DNA from: Mycobacterium avium subsp. avium
GTDB taxonomy: Bacteria > Actinomycetota > Actinomycetes > Mycobacteriales > Mycobacteriaceae
DNA length: 64,000 bases
Direction of reading: 5' to 3'
NCBI RefSeq assembly: GCF_009741445.1
Contig: NZ_CP046507.1
Span: forward strand, 1,674,001-1,738,000
The translations under genes and the position numbers were made by a program. The notes beneath the pieces were generated by a model, which was not told the DNA's origin, did no database searches, and was given only the letters and a program-made list of their open reading frames with translations. Of the stretch, positions 27,218 through 35,245 are shown one piece after another; the stretch's first letter is position 1; each line of letters starts with the position of its first letter.

Positions 27218-27919
27218 ATGGAAAAAGTGATCGCCGTGCTTATGCGTGCCGATTCGGAGGAGGACTGGTGCGCCCGCCAGCGCGGCGCGGTCGCCGATGC
27301 GCTGCTCGAGTTGGGCCTGCCCGGGCTGGCGGTCAATGTCCGCGACGATGCGGTGCGCCGGTCGTTGATGACGTTGACCACGCTGGACCCGCCGGTGGCC
27401 GCGGTGGTCAGCATGTGGACCCAGCAGTGCTACGGCGAGCAAGTGGCGGCCGCGCTGCGCCTGCTCGCCGCCGAGTGCGAGCAGCTGGCCGCCTATCTGG
27501 TGACCGAGTCGGTGCCGCTGCCGGCGCCGCAAACCGAACCAGCCTCTCGCACACCGGGTTTGGCCAACATCGCGTTACTGCGCGGGCCGGCCGGCATGGA
27601 CCAGGAGACCTGGCTGACCCGCTGGCAGCGCGACCACACCCCGGTGGCCATCGAGACCCAATCGACGTTCGGCTACACCCAGAACTGGGTGGTGCGCACC
27701 CTCACCCCGGGCGCACCGGAGATCGCCGGCATCGTCGAGGAGTTGTTCCCCGCCGAGGCGATCATCGATCTGCAGGCGTTCTTCGGGGCGGCCGACGAAC
27801 AGGACCTGCAGCACCGGCTGGGCCGAATGGTGGCCAGCACCACGGCTTTTGGCGCCAACGAGAACATCGACACGGTGCCGACCAGCCGCTACCTCGTCAA
27901 GACACCGTTCGCGCAATGA
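27218..27919 (+). CDS. EthD-domain protein (Rv1874-like)
   Basis: 233-residue protein whose second half reads LLRGPAGMDQETWLTRWQRDHTPVAIETQSTFGYTQN, the pattern of EthD/dimeric alpha-beta-barrel proteins. The first half (KVIAVLMRADSEEDWCARQRGAV) looks like a diverged copy of the same fold. Length matches Rv1874 (about 228). TAGGTT at 27205-27210 lies 7 bp before the ATG with no ribosome-binding site, suggesting a leaderless transcript. Rv1875-like follows 10 bp downstream. Function unknown. Confidence 0.78.
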   Translation: MEKVIAVLMRADSEEDWCARQRGAVADALLELGLPGLAVNVRDDAVRRSLMTLTTLDPPVAAVVSMWTQQCYGEQVAAALRLLAAECEQLAAYLVTESVPLPAPQTEPASRTPGLANIALLRGPAGMDQETWLTRWQRDHTPVAIETQSTFGYTQNWVVRTLTPGAPEIAGIVEELFPAEAIIDLQAFFGAADEQDLQHRLGRMVASTTAFGANENIDTVPTSRYLVKTPFAQ

Positions 27920-27929
27920 GGTACCGGAG

Positions 27930-28373
27930 ATGACCACACTCGACGACGCCGTCGCCCTGGCCGCCGCGGAAAACGGTCTGGCGGTGATATCCACCGTCCG
28001 CGCCGACCAGACCGTGCAGGCCTCGCTGGTCAACGTCGGCCGGTTGGCGCACCCGGCGAACGGTCAACCGGTGCTGGGCTTTACCACCTACGGCAAGGTC
28101 AAACTGGCCAACCTGCGGGCCCGGCCGCAGCTGGCCGTCACCTTCCGCAACGGCTGGCAGTGGGCGACCGTCGAGGGCCGCGCGGAATTGGTCGGCCCGG
28201 ACGACGCCCAGCCGTGGCTGACCGACGCCGACCGGTTGCGAATGCTGCTGCGCGAAGTGTTCACCGCCGCCGGCGGCAGTCACGACGACTGGGACGAGTA
28301 CGACCGGGTGATGGCCCGGGAGCGGCGGGCCGTCGTGCTGATCGCCCCGACCCGCGTCTACAGCAACGGCTGA
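27930..28373 (+). CDS. Pyridoxamine-5'-phosphate-oxidase-fold flavin/F420 protein (Rv1875-like)
   Basis: 147-residue split-barrel protein, the same length as Rv1875. It begins TTLDDAVALAAAENGLAVISTVRADQTVQASLVNVG and has GFTTYGKVKLANLRARPQLAVTFRNGWQWATVEGRAEL, the typical F420/FMN-binding barrel of TIGR03618-like enzymes. It ends with ERRAVVLIAPTRVYSNG. It is likely an F420-dependent reductase with unknown substrate, and shares a transcript with the preceding gene. Confidence 0.85.
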   Translation: MTTLDDAVALAAAENGLAVISTVRADQTVQASLVNVGRLAHPANGQPVLGFTTYGKVKLANLRARPQLAVTFRNGWQWATVEGRAELVGPDDAQPWLTDADRLRMLLREVFTAAGGSHDDWDEYDRVMARERRAVVLIAPTRVYSNG

Positions 28374-28387
28374 CCTAAGCTGCTGGC

Positions 28388-29137
28388 GTGACGCTGCAGA
28401 TCGACGACGACAAGCGGGTACGCACCCTCACGCTGAACCGCCCGGAGGCGCTGAACGCGTTCAACGAAGCCCTCTACGACGCCACCGCCGAGGCGTTGCT
28501 GGCCGCGGCCGAGGATCCCGAGGTGGCGGTCGTGCTGCTGACCGGGGCGGGACGCGGGTTCAGCGCCGGCACCGACCTGGCCGAGATGCAGGCCCGCATC
28601 ACCGACCCGGACTTCACCCCGGGCAAGCATGGCTTCATCGGACTCATCAACGCGCTCAGCGCATTTCCCAAGCCGCTGATCTGCGCGGTGAACGGCGTCG
28701 GCGTGGGGATCGGTGCCACCATCCTGGGCTACGCCGATCTGGCGTTCATGTCGTCGACGGCCCGGCTGAAGTGCCCGTTCACCAGCCTGGGGGTGGCCCC
28801 CGAGGCGGCCTCGTCCTACCTGCTGCCACAACTGGTCGGCCGGCAGAACGCCGCCTGGCTGTTGATGTCCTCGGAATGGGTCGACGCCGACGAGGCGCTG
28901 CGGATGGGCCTGGTCTGGCGGGTCTGCGCGCCCGACGAGCTGCTGCCGCAGGCCCGTCATCACGCGGAAATCCTTGCCTCCCGCCCGATTTCGAGTTTGA
29001 TGGCGGTTAAGCACACGATGATGGAACCGGTCCGGCCGCAGATCGCGGCGGCCACCGCGCGGGAGAACGCGCACTTCGCGGAGCTGATGGGCGCCCAGGC
29101 CAACGCGGCCGCGCTGGCCGACTTCAACAAGCGCTGA
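28388..29137 (+). CDS. Enoyl-CoA hydratase/isomerase family protein
   Basis: 249-residue crotonase-fold protein. The oxyanion-hole segments are GRGFSAGTDLAEM and AVNGVGVGIGATILGYADLAFMS. The usual catalytic Glu positions map to TSLGVAPEAASSYLLPQLVG, where a Glu (APEA) is retained. It could be a hydratase or isomerase in fatty-acid or steroid side-chain degradation. GTG 28388 has TAAGCT (28376-28381) 6 bp upstream, a leaderless layout. I recall no counterpart between Rv1875 and Rv1876 in M. tuberculosis. Confidence 0.85.
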   Translation: MTLQIDDDKRVRTLTLNRPEALNAFNEALYDATAEALLAAAEDPEVAVVLLTGAGRGFSAGTDLAEMQARITDPDFTPGKHGFIGLINALSAFPKPLICAVNGVGVGIGATILGYADLAFMSSTARLKCPFTSLGVAPEAASSYLLPQLVGRQNAAWLLMSSEWVDADEALRMGLVWRVCAPDELLPQARHHAEILASRPISSLMAVKHTMMEPVRPQIAAATARENAHFAELMGAQANAAALADFNKR

Positions 29138-29193
29138 GCGGCAGGCACCAAGCAAACAGCACTAAGCGGCCCAGCTGAGGCGGGGGAGCGGCC

Positions 29194-29379
29194 TCAGACC
29201 GACGGGGCGGTCTCCAGCTTCGCCGAAGCGGCCAGAATCGCCCGCAGCGTGCGCCGGCACCGGCCGCAGTCGCCGCCGGCCCCGCACGCCGCGGCGATCT
29301 CCTTGGAGGTGGTGGCGCCCCGCGCCACGACCTCGGACACGGTCTGGTTGGTGGCCCCGACACAAAGGCACACGTACAT
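29194..29379 (-). CDS. bfd: Bacterioferritin-associated ferredoxin Bfd
   Basis: 61-residue [2Fe-2S] protein that reduces the bacterioferritin core to release iron. The four ligands are in MYVCLCVGA (CxC) and CGAGGDCGRC (CxxC), with the BFD helix TVSEVVARGATTSKEIAAACG between them. I start it at ATG 29379; longer frames upstream are arginine-rich and non-coding in look. It diverges from bfrA across a region holding two IdeR boxes, so both may respond to iron. Confidence 0.9.
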   Translation of the reverse strand: MYVCLCVGATNQTVSEVVARGATTSKEIAAACGAGGDCGRCRRTLRAILAASAKLETAPSV

Positions 29380-29520
29380 CAGCGCACCCCTCGCACGTAG
29401 GCATCCCCTTCGTCGAACGCTCGGACGGGCGACGCCGCGCCGCCTCGGCCGGTGGCCGCCGGGGGCGTCGATCGCCCACGCGAAACCACCGGACACAGCT
29501 GCCGCATATCCCGCCGCATA

Positions 29521-29539
29521 TTAATGGAGTCTAACCTAA
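29521..29539 (+). promoter_or_regulatory. IdeR iron box 1 upstream of bfrA
   Basis: TTAATGGAGTCTAACCTAA keeps the perfect right half CTAACCTAA of the IdeR consensus TTAGGTTAGGCTAACCTAA. It lies 190 bp before the bfrA start and about 142 bp upstream of the bfd start. IdeR with iron is known to activate bfrA in M. tuberculosis through tandem boxes. Confidence 0.88.
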
Positions 29540-29544
29540 GTCAG

Positions 29545-29563
29545 TTAGTGGAGTCTAACCTAA
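29545..29563 (+). promoter_or_regulatory. IdeR iron box 2 upstream of bfrA
   Basis: TTAGTGGAGTCTAACCTAA, starting 24 bp after box 1, differs from it at one base and is slightly closer to the IdeR consensus in its left half. The pair shows the tandem layout known upstream of mycobacterial bfrA. Confidence 0.88.
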
Positions 29564-29729
29564 CAAGAAGCGATCTAGCTCACCCGTAACACGCACTGAG
29601 CGCAGCCAAACCTTGCTGGAAGATTCGCTGTGGCCGTGGCAAAGTACTGCTACAGCCCAGGTTCGTGCGCTCCAGCCCGGCGCACCGACCGCGGCCGAAC
29701 AGCCAGCCGCTCACACCGTAGGAGTGAAA

Positions 29730-30209
29730 ATGCAAGGGGATCCGGAAGTTTTGCGTCTGCTCAACGAGCAGCTGACCAGCGAACTCACCGCGATCAACCA
29801 GTACTTCCTGCACTCCAAGATGCAGGACAACTGGGGGTTCACCGAGTTAGCTGAGCACACCCGGGCCGAGTCCTTCGACGAGATGCGCCACGCCGAGGCG
29901 ATCACCGACCGCATCCTGCTGCTCGACGGGTTGCCGAACTATCAGCGCCTGTTCTCGCTGCGCATCGGCCAGACGCTGCGCGAGCAGTTCGAGGCCGACC
30001 TAGCCATCGAATACGAGGTGATGGACCGGCTCAAGCCGGCCATCATCCTGTGCCGGGAGAAGCAGGACTCCACCACCGCCACGCTTTTCGAGCAGATCGT
30101 CGCCGACGAGGAAAAGCACATCGACTACCTGGAGACGCAGCTGGAGTTGATGGACAAGCTGGGCGTGGAGCTCTACTCGGCGCAGTGCGTGTCGCGGCCA
30201 CCGAGCTGA
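29730..30209 (+). CDS. bfrA: Bacterioferritin BfrA
   Basis: 159-residue heme-containing iron-storage protein assembling into a 24-subunit shell, identical in length to M. tuberculosis BfrA. Ferroxidase-site residues are visible: Glu 18 (TSELTAINQY), Glu 51 and His 54 in DEMRHAE (with heme ligand Met 52), Glu 94, and Glu 127 with His 130 in DEEKHIDYLE. Start ATG 29730 follows GGAG at 29721; a longer frame from 29613 would include the leader. Iron-dependent activation by the two IdeR boxes is expected. Confidence 0.97.
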   Translation: MQGDPEVLRLLNEQLTSELTAINQYFLHSKMQDNWGFTELAEHTRAESFDEMRHAEAITDRILLLDGLPNYQRLFSLRIGQTLREQFEADLAIEYEVMDRLKPAIILCREKQDSTTATLFEQIVADEEKHIDYLETQLELMDKLGVELYSAQCVSRPPS

Positions 30210-30308
30210 TGCCGGGGCGGCACGGCGCGCCCTCGGGGTCAGCGGGCTGACAGGTCCACGCCGACAGCTGGGTACTCATAGCCGACGCCGACGCGACGGA
30301 AGGCAGCC

Positions 30309-32378
30309 ATGACGACCCCGAGAGCAGCAGTGAATGCACCGGCCCGCGCCGATACCGGATCCGGCGGCGAGCGGATCAGCCCGCAGCGGCGCAACCTGAT
30401 CTTCGTCGCGATCGTGCTCGGCATGCTGCTCGCGGCGTTGGACCAGACCATCGTGGCGACCGCGCTGCCGACCATCGTCGCCAACCTGGGCGATGCCGGC
30501 CATCAGTCCTGGGTCGTGACCAGCTATTTGCTCGCCTCGACCATTGTCACCGCGCTGGTGGGCAAGCTCGGCGATCTGTACGGCCGCAAGCGCGTCTTCC
30601 AGGCCGCCGTCCTGTTCTTCGTGGCCGGCTCGGTCCTGTGCGGACTGGCCCAGTCGATGGCCATGTTGGTGGGAGCGCGTGCGCTGCAGGGCATCGGCGG
30701 CGGCGGGATCACCGTCACCGCCAGCGCGCTGATCGGTGAGGTCGTTCCGCTGCGGGAGCGGGGCCGGTACCAGGGCATCCTCGGGGCGGTGTTCGGCGTC
30801 ACCACGGTCATCGGCCCGCTGTTGGGCGGCTATTTCACCGATTACCTGAGCTGGCGCTGGGCGTTCTGGGTGAACGTGCCGGTCTCGGTGATCGTCATTT
30901 TCGTTGCCGCCGCGGCGATTCCCGCGCTGGCCGCGTCGGCCAAACCGGTGATCGACTACGCCGGAATCGTTTTCGTCGGCCTGGGCGCCGCCGGCCTGAC
31001 GCTGGCCACCAGCTGGGGCGGCAGCCGCTATCCGTGGGGCTCGCCGACGATCATCGGCCTGTTCGCCGCCGCCGCGGTGGCGCTCGGCGTTTTCGTGGTG
31101 GTGGAACGCCGCGCCGCCGAGCCCATTCTGCCGGTCCGCTTGTTCGCCAGCCCGGTGTTCACCGTGTGCTGCGTGCTGTCCTTCGTGGTGGGTTTCGCCA
31201 TGTTGGGCGCGATGACGTTCCTGCCCACCTACATGCAATACGTCGACGGGGTCTCGGCCACCACGTCGGGGTTGCGCACCCTGCCCATGGTGGTGGGCAT
31301 GCTGTTCACCTCGACCGGCAGCGGCACCATCGTCGGGCGCACCGGCCGGTACAAGATGTTCCCCGTGGCCGGCACCGCGTTGATGGCGTTGGCCTTCCTG
31401 CTGATGTCGCGGATGCAGCCGTCGACCCCGGCGGTGATCCAGTCGCTGTATCTGTTCATCCTGGGCGCCGGCATCGGGCTGTCCATGCAGGTGCTGATCC
31501 TGATCGTGCAGAACACGTCGGACTTCGAAGATCTCGGCGTCGCCACGTCCGGGGTGACGTTCTTTCGGACCATCGGAAGTTCCTTCGGCGCAGCGATATT
31601 CGGCTCGTTATTCGTGAACTTCCTGAACCGCCGGATCGGTCCGGCGCTGGCGGCCAGCGGCGCGCCGCCCGGCGCGGTCAGCTCGCCGGGCGCCCTACAC
31701 CGCCAGCCTCATGAGGTGGCCGCGCCCATCGTGGCGGCCTATGCGGAATCGCTCACCGAGGTGTTCTTCTGGGCGGCCCCGGTCGCACTGGTGGGTTTCG
31801 TGCTGGCGCTGTTCCTGCGCGAAATCCCGCTGCGCGACATCCACGACAGCACAGTCGATCTCGGTGACGCATTCGGCATGCCGACCACCGAAACACCCGA
31901 CCAGATGCTGGAGAACGCGATCGCCCGGATGTTGCGCGGCGAGACCGGGATGCGGTTGCGCAGCATCGCGATGCGACCCGATTGCCGGCTCGACGTCGCC
32001 GGGTTGTGGGGAGTGTTGCGCATCAACCGCTACACCCAGATGTACGGGACCGCGCGACTCACCGACATGGCGGAGTATCTGCGGATTCCGTTCGAGGTGC
32101 TCGAGCCGACCTTCTCGCGCCTGGTCACCGCCGGTTACGCGGGCAGCGACGGCGACCGGCTGTGGCTCACCCCGGCCGGGGCCCAGCAGGTCGGCTACGT
32201 GCATTCGCTGCTGTTGGCCTGGCTAGTCGACAAACTCGGGCGGTCGCCCGGCTTCGAGGGGCGCCCGGACCGCCAAGCGGTGCAGGCCGCCCTGGAACGC
32301 GTCGCGTATCGCGTTCTCGCCCAACGTGATTGGCATGACGAGCAGCCGACCGCGGCGATCACGGCGGCGGCCCGCTAG
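30309..32378 (+). CDS. MFS drug/solute efflux protein with cytoplasmic C-terminal domain (Rv1877-like)
   Basis: 689-residue EmrB/QacA-type (DHA2, 14-helix) proton-driven transporter. Motif A is GKLGDLYGRKRVFQ near residue 88, motif D1-type LDQTIVATALPTIV is at about 45, and motif C-like GPLLGGYFTDYLSWRWAFWVNVP is near 174. After the last helix (about residue 515) a 170-residue soluble part reads like a winged-helix domain (YLRIPFEVLEPTFSRLVTAGYAGSDGDRLWLTPAGAQQVGYV), unusual for the family but shared with Rv1877 (687). It heads a rightward array with small gaps. Confidence 0.88.
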   Translation: MTTPRAAVNAPARADTGSGGERISPQRRNLIFVAIVLGMLLAALDQTIVATALPTIVANLGDAGHQSWVVTSYLLASTIVTALVGKLGDLYGRKRVFQAAVLFFVAGSVLCGLAQSMAMLVGARALQGIGGGGITVTASALIGEVVPLRERGRYQGILGAVFGVTTVIGPLLGGYFTDYLSWRWAFWVNVPVSVIVIFVAAAAIPALAASAKPVIDYAGIVFVGLGAAGLTLATSWGGSRYPWGSPTIIGLFAAAAVALGVFVVVERRAAEPILPVRLFASPVFTVCCVLSFVVGFAMLGAMTFLPTYMQYVDGVSATTSGLRTLPMVVGMLFTSTGSGTIVGRTGRYKMFPVAGTALMALAFLLMSRMQPSTPAVIQSLYLFILGAGIGLSMQVLILIVQNTSDFEDLGVATSGVTFFRTIGSSFGAAIFGSLFVNFLNRRIGPALAASGAPPGAVSSPGALHRQPHEVAAPIVAAYAESLTEVFFWAAPVALVGFVLALFLREIPLRDIHDSTVDLGDAFGMPTTETPDQMLENAIARMLRGETGMRLRSIAMRPDCRLDVAGLWGVLRINRYTQMYGTARLTDMAEYLRIPFEVLEPTFSRLVTAGYAGSDGDRLWLTPAGAQQVGYVHSLLLAWLVDKLGRSPGFEGRPDRQAVQAALERVAYRVLAQRDWHDEQPTAAITAAAR

Positions 32379-32432
32379 CCGGGCCGAGCACTCGTCGCCG
32401 GCGGCCGGCGAACCCGGGCGTACCATCACGCC

Positions 32433-32927
32433 ATGAGCCGAATCGGAACATTTGCTGACGACGACCTGGCCGGCTGGTTCGTGAAATCTCCGGACATCGG
32501 CGCCGCGCTGGGCGCGTTCAGCCAGGCGGTCTACACCAAGAACCGGTTGCCGTTGCGCACCCGGGAGCTGGCCCGCGCCGTGATCGCCCACCGCAACGAG
32601 TGCGTCGTGTGCGTCAACACCCGCGACGAGGACGGCCCGGCGGCGGGCGTCGATGAGGAGCTGTACGACCACGTCCATGAGTGGCGCACCTGGCCCGGCT
32701 ACAGCGAACAGGAGCGGCTGGCAGCCGAATTCGCGGACCGCTTCGCGACCGATCACACCGGTCTGCGCGACGACGAAGACTTCTGGAGCCGCTGCGCCGA
32801 GCACTTCTCCGACGAGTTGCTCGCCGATCTGGCCCTGTCCTGCGCGCTGTGGGTCGGCATGGGCCGGGTGCTGCGGACCCTCGACATCGGGCAGGCCTGC
32901 AAGCTGACCATCCCCAGCCGCGGATAG
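32433..32927 (+). CDS. Carboxymuconolactone decarboxylase (CMD/AhpD-like) family protein
   Basis: 164-residue helical protein with the CMD redox motif NECVVCVNTRDED (CxxC) preceded by LPLRTRELARAVIAHR. Family members are peroxidases or decarboxylases; here the CxxC favours a redox role. TACCAT at 32421-32426 lies 6 bp before ATG 32433 without a ribosome-binding site, so a leaderless start is likely even though the MFS gene ends only 54 bp upstream. The next gene, a flavin-type oxidoreductase, follows after 32 bp. I recall no counterpart next to Rv1877 in M. tuberculosis. Confidence 0.82.
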   Translation: MSRIGTFADDDLAGWFVKSPDIGAALGAFSQAVYTKNRLPLRTRELARAVIAHRNECVVCVNTRDEDGPAAGVDEELYDHVHEWRTWPGYSEQERLAAEFADRFATDHTGLRDDEDFWSRCAEHFSDELLADLALSCALWVGMGRVLRTLDIGQACKLTIPSRG

Positions 32928-32959
32928 CCCGGCGTGCGACGCCGACGGGGGAGGCGCCG

Positions 32960-33841
32960 ATGAAGATCCGCTTCGGCGTCGGGCTGGGCGCCGACAACGC
33001 CCCCGCCGAGCTGGGTGCCATCGTCGACCATCTCGAGTCCAACGGGGTGGATTCGCTGTGGTTCTCCGAGCTGGTGTACTCCCCAGCGGTCGATCCGGTG
33101 GTCGGGATGGCGTTTGCGCTGGCGCGGACGCACCGGTTGAAGGTGGGCACGTCGGTCGCCGTGCTGCCGGGGCGGCACCCGGTGCTGGTGGCCAAGCAGT
33201 TGGCGTCGCTGGCGGCGCTCGCGCCCAAGCGGGTCCTACCGGTGTTCGGGCTGCGCTCGGCGATTCCGGCCGAACGCGAGGTGTTCGTGGTTCCCGACGG
33301 CGAGCGGGCGGCGGTGTTCGACGAGTCGCTGCGGCTGCTGCGCGCGGCGCTGGTGGAGGATTCGGCGACGTTCACCGGGCGGTATTTCAGCGTGACCGGT
33401 GCGGCGGTCACACCCAAACCCGCACCGCCACTGGATATTTGGCTGGGCGGTTCGGCGCCCGCGGCGTTTCGGCGGATCCTTGCGCTGGCCGACGGCTGGC
33501 TGGGCAGCTTCCTCACCCCGGCGGAGGCCCGGGCCGGGCGCGAGGCGATCGAGCGGGCCGCGGCGGCCGCCGGACGGCACATCGAACCCGACCACTTCGG
33601 GATCTCGCTGGCCGTCGCCGACGGCGAACTGCCGCCGCCGGCGATCACGGCGGTGCGGCGCCGCCGCCCCGACCTGGACCCCGACGAACTGATCGCGAGC
33701 GGATGGGATCAGCTGCACCGCAAACTCGACGCCTACCTCGATGCGGGGCTGACGAAATTCGTGATCCGGCCGGCGGGCACGGCGCCGTGGGACGGCTTTC
33801 TCGATCGGTTCGTCACCGAGTTGGTCGGCCGCCAGAACTGA
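32960..33841 (+). CDS. LLM-class F420-dependent oxidoreductase
   Basis: 293-residue luciferase-like barrel protein of the TIGR03854 type, probably F420-dependent. It begins MKIRFGVGLGADNAPAELGAIVDHLESNGVDSLWFSE and carries LKVGTSVAVLPGRHPVLVAKQLASLAALAPKRVLPVFG and DIWLGGSAPAAFRRILALADGWLG. ATG 32960 is preceded by GGGGGAGG. It sits between a CMD protein and glnA3 in a same-strand array. Substrate unknown. Confidence 0.88.
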   Translation: MKIRFGVGLGADNAPAELGAIVDHLESNGVDSLWFSELVYSPAVDPVVGMAFALARTHRLKVGTSVAVLPGRHPVLVAKQLASLAALAPKRVLPVFGLRSAIPAEREVFVVPDGERAAVFDESLRLLRAALVEDSATFTGRYFSVTGAAVTPKPAPPLDIWLGGSAPAAFRRILALADGWLGSFLTPAEARAGREAIERAAAAAGRHIEPDHFGISLAVADGELPPPAITAVRRRRPDLDPDELIASGWDQLHRKLDAYLDAGLTKFVIRPAGTAPWDGFLDRFVTELVGRQN

Positions 33842-33882
33842 AATCGCGGGCGCCGCGCCCGCGACCCTGCACAATGACTGCC

Positions 33883-35235
33883 ATGACCGGCACACCGCTT
33901 GCCGCCGCGGCGATCGCTCAGCTGGAGGCCGAGGGCGTCGACACCGTGATCGGGACGGTCGTCAATCCCGCCGGGCTCACCCTGGCCAAGACGGTTCCGA
34001 TCCGGCGGACGAACACCTTCGCCGATCCGGGTCTGGGCGCCAGCCCGTCCTGGCATGCCTTCGCCGTCGACCAAACCGGCATCGCCTTCACCGCCGAGGT
34101 CGGCGTGGTGGGGGACCAACGTCTTCGGATCGACCTGTCCGCGTTGCGCATCGTCGGCGACGGCCTGGCCTGGGCGCCGGCCGCGTTTTTCGCCCAGGAC
34201 GGCACGCCCATACCCAGCTGCGCCCGCGGAACGCTGAAGCGGGTCGAGGCCGCGCTCGCCGACGCCGGCATCGACGCGGCCATCGGGCATGAGGTCGAAT
34301 TCGTTCTGGTCGCCCCGGACGGGCAGCGGTTGCCGTCGACGTTGTGGGCGCAGTACGGCCTTGCCGGGGTGCTGGAGCACGAGGCGTTCGTCCGCGATGT
34401 GATCGGTTCGGCGACCCGGGCCGGCATCGCGATCGAACAGCTGCATCCCGAGTACGGCGCCAACCAGTTCGAGCTCTCGCTGGCGCCGCAACCCCCGGTG
34501 GCCGCCGCCGACCAGCTGATCTTGATGCGGCTGATCATCGGCCGCGCGGCCCGCCGGCACGGGTTCCGCATCAGCCTGTCACCCGCACCGTTCGCCGGTG
34601 ATGTGGGATCCGGTGCCCACCAACACTTTTCGCTGTCCATGGCGGAAGGGCCGCTGTTCTCCGGCGGCGCAGGCACGGCGGGCATGACCCCGGCGGGGGA
34701 GAACGCGGTGGCGGGCGTGATCCGCGGGCTGCCCGAGGCGCAGGGTGTGCTGTGCGGGTCGATCGTCTCCGGCCTGCGGATGCGCCCGGGCAATTGGGCC
34801 GGCGCCTACGCCTGCTGGGGGACCGAGAACCGGGAAGCCGCAGTGCGATTCATCGTCGACGGCCCCGGCAGCCCGCGCGGCGGGAACGTCGAGGTGAAGA
34901 TCGTCGATCCGTCGGCGAACCCCTACCTGGCGTCGGCGGCCATCCTCGGGCTCGCCCTGGACGGTATCAAGTCGCAGGCGGCGCTGCCTCCCGAGGTCAC
35001 GGTCGACCCGGCGGCGCTGTCCGACGCCGATCGTGACCGCGACGGTGTGGTGCTGCTGACCGATTCAGCCGCAGAAGCGATTGCGACCCTTGATGATTCG
35101 GAGCTGATGCGGCACATCCTGGGCGACCCGGTGGTCGACATGGTGGTGGCGGTGCGCCGCCTGGAGCAGGAACGCTACGGCGACCTGGACCCCACGCAAC
35201 TGGCGGACCGGTTCCGCATGGCCTGGAGCCTGTGA
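33883..35235 (+). CDS. glnA3: Glutamine-synthetase-like enzyme GlnA3
   Basis: 450 residues, equal to M. tuberculosis GlnA3 when started at ATG 33883. An ATG at 33874 is also possible, but it falls in a CACAAT hexamer that may be the -10 of a leaderless start. Glutamine-synthetase signatures are present: IGHEVEFVLV (metal Glu), PAPFAGDVGSGAHQHFSLS (ATP-binding) and GSIVSGLRMRPGNWAGAYACWGTENREAAVR. This subfamily is not the main ammonia-assimilating enzyme; the Streptomyces homologue gamma-glutamylates polyamines. The stop is 10 bp before an amidohydrolase gene, an arrangement equal to the two halves of FluG. Confidence 0.9.
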   Translation: MTGTPLAAAAIAQLEAEGVDTVIGTVVNPAGLTLAKTVPIRRTNTFADPGLGASPSWHAFAVDQTGIAFTAEVGVVGDQRLRIDLSALRIVGDGLAWAPAAFFAQDGTPIPSCARGTLKRVEAALADAGIDAAIGHEVEFVLVAPDGQRLPSTLWAQYGLAGVLEHEAFVRDVIGSATRAGIAIEQLHPEYGANQFELSLAPQPPVAAADQLILMRLIIGRAARRHGFRISLSPAPFAGDVGSGAHQHFSLSMAEGPLFSGGAGTAGMTPAGENAVAGVIRGLPEAQGVLCGSIVSGLRMRPGNWAGAYACWGTENREAAVRFIVDGPGSPRGGNVEVKIVDPSANPYLASAAILGLALDGIKSQAALPPEVTVDPAALSDADRDRDGVVLLTDSAAEAIATLDDSELMRHILGDPVVDMVVAVRRLEQERYGDLDPTQLADRFRMAWSL

Positions 35236-35245
35236 CGACGCCGCC

